Assembly (NCBI GenBank): GCA_047495785.1
Contig: JBLDXI010000042.1
Coordinates: 5,084,001-5,148,000 of the forward strand
Source: Lepidodermella squamata
Lineage: Eukaryota > Gastrotricha
Reading direction: 5' to 3'
Length of the DNA stretch: 64,000 bases
Shown here: piece after piece, positions 11,625 to 21,000 of the stretch
How positions within the stretch are numbered: position 1 is the stretch's first letter
How the letters are laid out: each line of letters starts with the position of its first letter
The notes under the pieces: generated by a model
Databases searched by the model: none
What the model was told of the DNA's origin: nothing
Seen by the model: the letters and a program-made list of their open reading frames with translations, nothing else
Position numbers and translations under genes: made by a program

Positions 11625-12755
11625 TGTCGCGGGATGGGCGACAGAACGACTTGCCTAGAATATAAATAAATGGCGTGAAACTCAAGGGAAGGAGGCGAAA
11701 CTGGATTGTTTTTGCACCATCTGGCGTTTAGAAATTTTTTGAAAAAGACCTCAAAAGTGTGTTCCGAAATTTCATCGATTTTTTGATCGATTTTTAGGGG
11801 ATAACTATTGAAATACGAATTTCCACAACTTCATAATTTCCAGTTCGCCTAAACACGTTTTTTTCATAACGATAGGCTATTTTTTGAAAATTCGACCTTG
11901 ACACATGTTTATTTGGCGCGAAATTTAACATTTTATGGTATTTTTGCCTATAAAACAGAAATTTTGAGCTTTTTTGCATGATTCACTGTATTTGCAAACA
12001 CGTTTCACTTGGCGTTGCTTATTTCGCAGCTTATTTCTCGTTATGGGGAACCTCAAGCACCAATAAATTAAAACGCTCTTTACATTATGATTGAAACAAT
12101 AGACACCAAGATCAAAATTCGTCAAAAATTAATTATATTTACATAACATGAATTTTTTATTTCGACGGGGCAATTTTTTCATTCAAATAACTCGAAATCA
12201 ACACGAGCTCTGTCGCGAGAGGTCGAAACATGTGATCTTTTTCATATTTAGCCAAAAAATCAAAAGAAAAACGAATGTTTTCCATAGCCAAAATATTTCA
12301 AAAATAACGGAAACTTTGACAATTTTTAAAATTAAAGTTTTGGAGTGATTTTCAAAAATAAATAGCCTATCGTGGTCTACTCCTTGAGACGAGTAAGAAT
12401 ATATTTTCGGATCGAAAATCGGAGGCCCAGGTGATGAGTTATCCCCTACGATACTTTTGCATGCAAAGATGCAGAGCGATTTTTTCAATTTCAATTTTTT
12501 GCACTTTCGTAAAACACACTTTTCGATGTCTTTTTCTCGCTTCTGTGTGCTTGGACACGGATTAAAAACCATTGTTTATTAATCCAGTTTCGCCTCCTTC
12601 CCTTGGTGAAACTAACTTTTCGCATCTCGGCCAAGTCAGTCGTGTGTATGATCGCTAGAGCGCCAGTTTATTTCTGTGAATCAAATGCATTGCGCCATCT
12701 GTTTCTATTCTAGGCAAGTCATTCTGTCGCCCACCCCGCGTCGCCCCATGTGTAA
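11625..12755. mobile_element. 1.1-kb foldback element
   Basis: Terminal inverted repeats share TGGGCGACAGAA and GACTTGCCTAGAAT (left 11634-11665, right 12705-12740, reversed). A second nested inverted pair, GGGGATAACT/AGTTATCCCC, lies at about 11797 and 12438, and AATAGCCTATCG/CGATAGGCTATT also pairs. The right part (12600-12720) resembles the interior of the MITEs at 14801 and 51835. Only AT-rich DNA without a convincing ORF lies between. Confidence 0.6.
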
Positions 12756-12809
12756 GCGTTGCATGGTACAGGAGCGTGTATCGTTAACATAGAGCTAGCT
12801 CTATGATTG

Positions 12810-15800
12810 TTAATGACGCCAAATGTTGTTAGTATCACCCTCAGTAGCGGCTTTGTTCCTAGCTGTGATTGTTTCAACTAGAAACCGTGCAATGTCGAAG
12901 AAACCATTTAGGGCAGCGATGCGATAAGGCGTGATGCCATTATTGCAAGGAATATCGATGTCTGCGTTGAATGGAGCGTTGACAAGAGCTTTCACTATGC
13001 TAATCCATCCTGCTTCAGCAGCAATGAAAATCGGCGTCGCGCCGTCTACGGCTCGAACATTAACATCCAAGTTGCGGCATTGTGTTATCAACCTAAATAT
13101 GTCGTCATGGCCTCCTTGAGCAGCTGCGTGTAAAGCCGTGTATCCATTGGATGCGCAAGTATCAACTTTGGCTCCTTTTTCGATCAGAACTTTTGCCGCC
13201 TTGTATTGACCGGATATTACAGCGATGAATAGCGGGCTTCTTCCCTTCGAGTCGCACTTCTCAATTTGAGCTTTGAATTTTTCGACTAAAAGTATGATCA
13301 TGTCGACGTTATCTTCTTGTGCAGCAGCCATGAGAGGCGTAAAACCTTCTTCGTTAGTCATATTTACGTCCAAAATGCCCTTCTCTAAAAGGCTCGTCAC
13401 TTGAATAGTCTCATTCATTCGGGCATGTCGAAAGAGCATCAATAGGTAAATAAAACTACAAATTATCAATTATCATAAAAGCAATTCGCGAGATATACAC
13501 TTTGCGCATCTCGAGAACTACTATCGCTGACATCCCCAAGCGCATTTCGGTTGACATTATTTCTCCTCAGCCAAAAATCACTCTCCAGTAGTCGTTGCGC
13601 TGTCGCTCTCTCAGGGATGTTGCGGTGTAACATTGACCTAACGAACTCTCTGAATTCCAATGAATATCCGCGATTCGAATCGAAAGGTCTCGGTTCGACT
13701 CCTTGTCTGTAAGATTTTTCGAAATAGCAATTTCTCATTTCTACCAAGTATTGTTTCTAGCAATAGGCAGTGGTCGGTCCAAATCTCAGGGGGAAAATCG
13801 AGCATTTTGCCGAAAATGTGCAAATAATAAGGGCCCCCTTCCCCCGTACTCGGAACACTGACATGTGTTATTTTTAATCTGAATGAACAAATCCTGCGTC
13901 CTTAAAAGTGTAAAATTTACCCACCCTTTTCGCAGCTAACATTCATTTAGAGTCAAATGTCTGATCTCTCCCTAATTGACAGAACCCTAGATCTATGAGT
14001 GATAAATCTGCCCGGTCATATTGCATTTGCCCAACTTCCGTCCTCGATATTCATTTTTGTTTTTTGACACACTTCAAGCAGCAAGCAACTAGGCCAGTTC
14101 TCGGGAAGGATGGAGCTTAAAAACTTACTTTACGGCATCAACGTTTGGAAACTGTATAAAAAACTCACAACTTACTTTCACTTCCTTAGCAGTCTTAAAA
14201 TCAAGAAACTAACCGGTCTATAAAAGTGTGCCGCTTCGAACAGCGTAACTCCGAACGACCACACATCACCGGCTGTGGTATGAAGCCCAATGAAAAATTC
14301 CGGCGGAGCGTATTCTTGAGTTCCGAAGACAGTGAGCTCTTGAACAGGCTCACTACTATGATTTCCATTTATCAACACAGCCGATTTCCAAAAACTTGAA
14401 GGCTTACTTGGGAGCGAATCTCCTGGCAAAACCAAAGTCACCAAGCTTCACACATCTGCTAGAAGTGAGCAGTATGTTATCAGGCTTGATATCGCGATGT
14501 TGCACGTTCATCTTGTGAACCCTATCGATAGCTAACAGTAACTGCCGTGCGCAATTGTATAGCAAGTTGATAGGTATTGCCTCGTTGGCCTTCTGTTTGT
14601 CATCGATTAGCTTCCGGAAGCTGCCTCCTTTGCAATACTCCATAACGAGATAATAAATGTCGTCACCACTTTCTCCGCGTCCAAAGCCGCACAAATGTGA
14701 GTATTTTTCTATTACCGTATTTGCTCGTACATAAGGCTGACACTAATAAAAGGCGGACTCCCTCTATTCGTGTGCATCCTAATATTCATGCAGTAGTTCA
14801 TATCGCGCCTTCCGCGCCAGAACAGTGTGCCGGAAATAGAAACAGATGGCGTAAAACTAACGTTTTGCATCCTCGCCAAGTCAGTCGCGTGCCTGATCGC
14901 TGGAAAAAAAAGTTGAACGCCAGTTTTTTTCTGCGCATCAAATGCATTACGCCCTTTGTTTCTATTTCCGGCATACTGTTCTGGCGCGGAAGGCGCGATA
15001 TACAACCTTATATTCGGATTTTAGTTCAAGAGGGTCATTTTTTCGAAATGTACACCAACATAAGACTAGTCTTAAGTACGAGCAAATACGGTAAGCAAAA
15101 TCCAAGCATTTCATTAAACTATGAGGGCTCCGGATGTTTTTACATATTTATGTACAGTTTTTCAACTATTCGTACATATTTTCAGAAAGGGGAAAATGCT
15201 TTCTGCCATCAATTTTGGGACTTTCGCCATCAAACCGGAAAATTCAAATTTCACCATCAATTTTGGGGTTTTTACCATCAATTTAGGTACTTTCGCCAAC
15301 AAAATGGATTTTCTCGCCAACAAATCCGAAAATACCTGCTGATTTAGTCCAAAACTGCTCAAAACATTGCCAAATGGCGTACCATCGTTAGCGCAGAGGA
15401 ATTGGAGCATGTCCATGTCACCTTTAAGGTAATACTATAGGGTAATAATAAGTAAATGAAAATATGCAATTTTACATTTTTACTTTTTCGCATGACTATG
15501 GCATTTACTTCAAAATTGACATGAAACATTCCAAATCCGACCAAATCGCGCCAACGATATGGTACGCCATTTGTTAATGTTTTGAGCAGTTTTGGACCAA
15601 ATCAGCAGGTATTTTCGGATTTGTTGGCGAGAAAATCCATTTTGTTGGCGAAAGTACCTAAATTGATGGCGGTTTCGGTTTCGTTGGCGAAAGCCCTAAT
15701 TTGATGGTAAAAACCCCAAAATTGATGATGAAATTTGAATTTTCCGGTTTGATGGCGAAAGTCCGAAAATTGATGGCGAAAGTCCCAAAATTGATGGTAG

Positions 15801-16376
15801 GAAAATTTACACCCTTTCAGAAATATGTACAGCTTTCGACTATTCGTAAATAAATAGGTACAAATATTTGGCTATTCGGACATATTTTCGGCTTTCAACT
15901 GAATTGTAATTCAGGTTAGGGTTAGGGTTAGGGCTGGGTTGGATTTGAGAATATGTACGAATGGCTAAATATTGGTACATATTTATTTGCGATTAGTCGA
16001 AAACGTGTACATGAGTATGTACGAACATCAACTTCGAAATATGAGAGCCTTGCCTCTAAATTGACCATAAACTTTGATTACGCCTTCGTGCTGGCATTGT
16101 TCCGTCATTTCATACTAGAGCAAAATCGAATCTGCGCGTTTTTATCAGGCAAGATTAGCAATATGATACACTTGCCTCTCCAAGGTGAAGGTCGACTAGC
16201 GTTTTCGCATTATCCCCATGCTCCCTTTGTATCTTGGAAAGATTCACAGCTTTCACGGCATAGAAAGGCTGCAGTTTTTCATGGCTGCGTTTGCACAGCC
16301 ACAAATCTCCATATTGCCCTCTGTCTAGATGATCGATTTTCGTGAACTCTGTGGTAGAACTGAAATTTCTCGCCAT
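12810..16376 (-). CDS. Protein kinase with C-terminal ankyrin repeats
   Basis: Exons: 16376-16176 (ATG; LDRGQYGDLWL loop, YAVKAVN lysine), 16114-16054 (61 nt, GVIKVYGQF), 14708-14408 (core), 14355-14214 (APPEFF, GDVWSFGVTLFEAAHF), 14129-14151 (23-nt microexon), 13706 to about 13490 (RPFDSNRGYS, C-lobe), and an ankyrin exon from about 13455 to the stop at 12810. All junctions but the last are phase-consistent. Catalytic motifs are intact (HRDIKPDN, DFGFAR), so it should be an active Ser/Thr-type kinase. About six ankyrin repeats follow (NEEGFTPLMAAAQEDNVDMI type), which probably bind partner proteins. The first two introns appear to use GC donors (GAG|GCAAGT and AGAG|GCAAGG). The last intron junction is uncertain. 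The copies downstream are paralogues with identical intron positions. Confidence 0.8.
14714..15096. mobile_element. Foldback MITE with a second MITE nested inside
   Basis: The outer ends are inverted: TTACCGTATTTGCTCGTAC at 14714 and GTACGAGCAAATACGGTAA ending at about 15095. Inside lies a complete copy of another MITE (14801-15002). The outer left end is only a few bases from the splice acceptor of kinase exon 14708-14408. Confidence 0.65.
14801..15002. mobile_element. 200-bp MITE, TATCGCG-ended family, copy 1
   Basis: Inverted ends TATCGCGCCTTCCGCGCCAG and CTGGCGCGGAAGGCGCGATA. The inverted arms run on through CGGAAATAGAAACA towards the centre. A near-identical copy is at 51835-52035, and an end fragment is at about 18135-18180. 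Confidence 0.75.
15206..15799. repeat. Long inverted repeat built from TTGATGGCGAAAGT-type units
   Basis: Left arm about 15206-15385 and right arm 15559-15799 are reverse complements with indels. Each arm is a series of short units (CCATCAATTTTGGG, TTTCGCCAACAAA and variants) spaced about 20 nt. It lies in the second intron of the kinase-ankyrin gene at 12810-16376. Its transcript would form a long hairpin. Confidence 0.7.
15914..15933 (+). repeat. Short telomere-like (TTAGGG)3 tract
   Basis: Three perfect TTAGGG units followed by GGGCTGGGTT. A degenerate relative with the same GGGCTGGGTT tail occurs at 16635-16667, so this is more likely part of a dispersed repeat than a telomere. Confidence 0.5.
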
Positions 16377-18756
16377 ATGAATAAAACAAAACTAGAGGGT
16401 AGAAAATCGACAGCAATATTGAGCCTTGTAGCCTTGCGTTTAATTGCTATCTCATTTGTCATTGGTTCTGTTCTCTGTGTTGAAATAAGTTACACTGTAG
16501 CTGAAAATGTCGATATAACAATTTTCAAAAAACGAAGTGCCTATTTGTACATAATTATGTAATATATTTTAACTATTTTTACATAATTTTTCAAAATGGA
16601 ACTTTGCTTTTTCACCAATTTTCGGGGTTTTCCTGGTTAGGTTCAGGGTTAGGGTTGGGGCTGGGTTTAGTTTTCAAAAAGTTATGCACAAATAGGGAAA
16701 AAGTACCACATAATTATGTGCAAATAGGGGCACCCTTTCAAAAAATGAACGATCTTGGCCGAAAATGTTTCGTAAATAAAAAAAGCTCTGTGTTACATGA
16801 TGCACGCTAGAATGAGAAATATCCGGAAAATTTGTTCTCAACAGGTGCGACTCAAGAAAACTCTACTCTCACGGCGTACCTGAGACCTCAAGAACTGGTT
16901 ACATACAGCCTACAACCAGTTACCAAGGTCATACTTACAAAATAAGATGTTCGCGTCATGGCAAATCGATTAAGGTATTGGCAAGGTGGGCCGCTGACAA
17001 GTGGGCCGCCAACTTCTATTTTCAGGGTAGTTTTAGAAGTTAGCGGCCCACCCTCAGCGGCCCACCTTCGAGTGACAGATATGACCTCGAGTCATGAAAA
17101 AAATGAAACTGCCAAGTGAGCTCATCAAAATACTCATTGGCAATGTATATCAGATCAAGTTAAGGGGTGGCCGCTGATAAAAAAAGAAAAGTGGACCGTC
17201 AACTTCAGCCAGAAATTTTAACAACAAGGCGTACAACAAGGCTGATGCTAATGCGGTACTGCTAATCAATGGTATCTTAGTTATCGATGGTTTTGCGCTG
17301 AAACACGCCGATCGGCTACATTCGCATACACACGCCCATGAGAACTGCATTGACACTGAGAGAATGTCCAAACATTGAGAGTAAACTATCCAATAGGCCA
17401 TAGACCTCTATTCATTGAAAAAGTGCACTTTCAATATTGAGAATATATTTTCCCGCATTGAAAGTTTCCTTTCAATAAAATTGAGGCTTATTCAACGCGA
17501 AAGATCTCAAATCTTTTCATGTCACTTTCTGCGGTTTCCCCTCTCATTCAGAGTATACAGTACGACCTCCATAAATGCAAAGGGTCGGGAGACACGCGAT
17601 TGCATTTACGGAGGGTTACATTTATAGAGGGCTGTTAAAGAACTAGCGATGAATCATAAAAGTGCGTCGCTAAGTTTTTTCTTAGTTGCTAAGGCGACAA
17701 TGATTTTACTGGTTAGCCATGTTTTAAGATAAGTCGGAACGAATTCAGTAAACTTCATTGATTTAGTAGTTTTTGGTAGGTTGGCAAACTTGCACACGCG
17801 CCAACCTACCAAAAACTACTAAATCAATGAAGTTTACGATTGAGCTCAACATTTGTAAATGGGTTCATCACGCTTCCTAACTATATAATGAAAAATAAAA
17901 AATGAAAATCCAAGCATTGAAAATCTGGGGGTCGCGAAGAATCGAACCCGAGGCGCCCGCAAACCATGTTTTCCCGCGAAAACCAAAAAAGCCACGTCCA
18001 TTTTCACCTGTGGCACGAAAGCTACAAATCCTATCACGGATTGCGCCATCCGAAAGAGCAGGGTCGATTACCCCTTCAGACGAATCGAAGACATTTCAAA
18101 CTGGCAACTTCGATGACGCGAGGATTCGCGGAAATAGCACATTTTCCGGCACACTGTTATGGCGCGGAACCCGCGATATTGAATACTAGCGGCTCTTTTT
18201 CTCAAAGTGCTGTGCTTAGGACCAGAGCTACAGGACCTGCGTAAATGTGTGTTGATTACTTGAAAAGTCAACCTGGAATCGATTGTTATAAGCCATTTGT
18301 TGATCGAATTCATTTTTTATTCAATTTCATGCCGAATTTCCGACAATAATCGAAGCATTCACATTGCCGTTCCTTCTTCAATTACGTGCATCGCATTTAG
18401 TTCATTCCAAGCGATCCCTTTATTCTGTAGTATTTTCCATTTCATTCATATAATCGAGATAACTCGCGAGCAAAAAGTTATCGGAGAAAGATAGCGCAGA
18501 GAGAAAGAAGAAATAATCAATTTTTTACATGAATAAATTTCACTGCATATTATACAAGTGCAACATAGATGTAATATGGGGGAGAAATAATTCATCGAGA
18601 AATAAATATTTGCAATCATCAATAAATTATTATAACAAGGGTTTAACCTCACAATAAAAGGGTTCAGGATAACAAATCAAAATCCATTGTTCTCTCTGTC
18701 CAATTATCATCGAGAGCGAAAGAGCGAATAATTGTTGTTGTTTTCCGAAAGAAAAA
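16377..18756. other. Intergenic region with repeats, no supportable gene
   Basis: No ORF here has domain or splice support. It contains an inverted repeat around 16540-16735 (TACATAATTATGT-type ends), duplicated AGTTAGCGGCCCACC-like segments near 16980-17050, a pogo-like fragment (ACAGTACGACCTCCATAAAT, 17560), a perfect hairpin at 17748-17837 and a MITE end at 18135-18180. Confidence 0.5.
17748..17837. repeat. Perfect 38-bp inverted repeat with 14-nt loop
   Basis: Arms 17748-17785 and 17800-17837 are exact reverse complements; the core is GTTGGC/GCCAAC flanked by TAGTAGTTTTTGGTAG and its complement. The loop is 17786-17799. A perfect arm of this length would form a very stable hairpin in RNA. 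It could be a small MITE or a hairpin precursor. Confidence 0.8.
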
Positions 18757-21000
18757 TCACGCAGAAGACGCTGGTACGGAATTTTCGGTAATTTCCGGCG
18801 ACTTCAACCCGCCCGGTGCCAGGTCGAGCGTGACGGCGCTGAGTGAAGTCGAGCGTATCACGGCGAACAGCTCAACGTCCTGCGGGCCCAGCGTGAACAG
18901 CGGCGGCGAGTTGGGCTCGTCCAGCGACGAAATCGGCGACTTGGCCCGGCACGAATCGGCCCCGGACGAAATCGGGCTCACCGGCCCGCACGAACTGGTC
19001 GAGCGTGTCGACGAGAGGCACGACGACGAGACAGCCGGGCGGTGTTCGTAGGGGAAGGCCGCGCTTTTAACCACCCCCAGCAGCGATTTATCAGCCAGGC
19101 ACCGTTCCAGCTTAACGAGCTGCTTCGGTGCGGTCAGGCATATCGAGAGGGACACGTGGCTCGGGGCGACACGCATGACTGGTTCCAGCCCGCAGCAGCT
19201 GGTTTGTTCCGTTGTTCGGACGTCGAAGAACAACGCGCCTATTGTGGTTTCGACGAAAGCTGCCACCGATTCCGGGGCTTCGTGCACGCAGGATTTCGAG
19301 AAGTGGTCGTTAATTGCCTGGAGTAACGCCGTTTCGTTATGGTTCAGTGACCCTGAGTCGACGTCGGGTTGCGGCGGGGGCGGCGGGGGTAGTTCGACCT
19401 TGAGCGGTGCGGTTTTTTCGACGAGGGCGACCTGTTCCTGGTCTTCGGTTTTTACCTGGTATTTCTTACCGACGACCGGTTTTTTCTTGCTAGAACCGCT
19501 GGTTTTCGCCGACCAGCAGAAACAGCCGAATAAACTGCGGAACAGCGACGTTTTCTTCTTGGATTTCTTACGGCCGCTGATCGAAAGACTCATCTCGTCC
19601 TCATCTTCGTTAATTAGCGTCATCGATGGGGCGGTTGATGCTGGGACACCTACTGGTACCGGCTTCTTCATCGCATCGGGTTCCACCGCTGGAACCGGGC
19701 TGTTTTGACCGAGTAACAGCCGTTTTTCGTCCGATTCAGTGATGTTGAGTGATGTTTCAATAGCCGAGTCGTCTTGGTTCGACCCGGGTGATTGAGGTGG
19801 TTGGGCTGAGGAGGATGGGCGGAATCGACAGCAGCGGATCCACTGGTGCGTGGTGACCCCGGTTACCGGGTTTGTTACCGGCAGCCGGATTCGGGCGATT
19901 CCGACGCATAATTGCAGCTCACCTCGCCTTCTTAGGCCTTGAAATAAAAATTAGAAAAATTAGTGATTGAGAATTACTGCTAGGCTACATTGAAAAAATT
20001 AAAATTTCCAATGAAAATTTGAAAAAAAATTTGAAAAATTGAAATTAATCCAAATTTCTACATTTTCTTTGAAATTTCCACAAATTGTGAAAAAATAATT
20101 TCGCCGAATTTCGATTTCAAATTTCAAATTTTGAAATTTTGAAAAAAATTTAAATTTTTTGAAAAAAGTATCTCCACTAAAAAAATCGGAAAAATAAATT
20201 AGGAAAATTACTAAGTTCAGGACATTTTTTTAAATTATTTTCGAATTTGAAAAAATTAAAAAAAAACATCGCAAATAGACCAAAACCGAATTATTCTGCT
20301 CACAGATAAAACTTTCAACATTTTAAATTGAATTTTCAATATTTTAATTTTAATGTTCAAAGCTTCCCGATTGTTGATAACCAAATTCAGGATGAAAATC
20401 CTCGAAATCATAATTGGAAAAATTGAGGAAAAATATAAGATTATGAAGCTTACTTCCAGAGGGTGACACCCGGATGCACCGATCAGGCAGAACCGCTGCC
20501 TCCAGCTGGCTCGCCAATTGAAAGAAGCTGAACAGCCGAAGGGCGTTCAGAAAAATCAGAAACTGATTCACCGTCTCGATATCATCAATCGAATTCACCG
20601 CCGACGCTGGCACCGCAGATAGCGGCCTTTTCGCCGCCGCCTGGTTGGTACCAGACTGGTTCCCAACTGGTACCGACAACCGGCCCTGACCCGCCTTGTA
20701 GTAAGACCAGAAATCGTCCGATAATTTAGCCGTCGCCACAAGGTGACTGATAGCTCGGCGGTGTTCCGGGCTTAGGGCCATCGATTGAGCTTGCGGGGTG
20801 CTGGGCGGTTCCAGTAACAGGTTCCGGTTGGCTGATTTCACTGGAACCGGCTTTGGGCGAGCAGGTTTCGCCGTTGGGACGTGTCTCGTGGTCGATTTTT
20901 TGATCGGAGTCATCAACAAGGCTGTTTCACCTGCGTTGCTCGAGGTGTTACGGCCCATTAACGGCGCCGTAGCACTGTTATCAACTAGGAGTACCGTCAT
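18757..21000 (-). CDS. Two-exon gene of unknown function, proline/serine-rich
   Basis: Exon 1 21000-20454 (ATG), intron with a GTAAGC donor and a CAAG acceptor, exon 2 19937-18757. The joined frame is open (about 575 residues) and the junction is phase 1, which supports it. GC content is well above the flanks. Exon 1 has a low-complexity N-terminus and a helix-like segment (IETVNQFLIFLNALRLFSFFQ). Exon 2 starts with GELQLCVGIARIRLPV, then a basic Cys-containing stretch (KKTSLFRSLFGCFCW, a possible palmitoylation or membrane-association motif, somewhat like the N-terminus of CTD small phosphatases, though no DXDX(T/V) phosphatase motif is present), a polyproline run (PPPPPPQP), a Cys/Ser-rich region with SPISS repeats, and the stop. 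I do not recognise the family. Confidence 0.65.

Noticed and set aside
15914-15933. True telomere or chromosome end
   Set aside because: Only three units, flanked on both sides by unrelated DNA and genes.
17925-17960. tRNA 3' end (minus strand, GGTTCGATTCT B box)
   Set aside because: No matching 5' acceptor strand or clear A box was found; probably a repeat fragment.
18830-19708. Plus-strand ORFs of 73-177 codons
   Set aside because: Antisense shadows of the GC-rich minus-strand exon 19937-18757.
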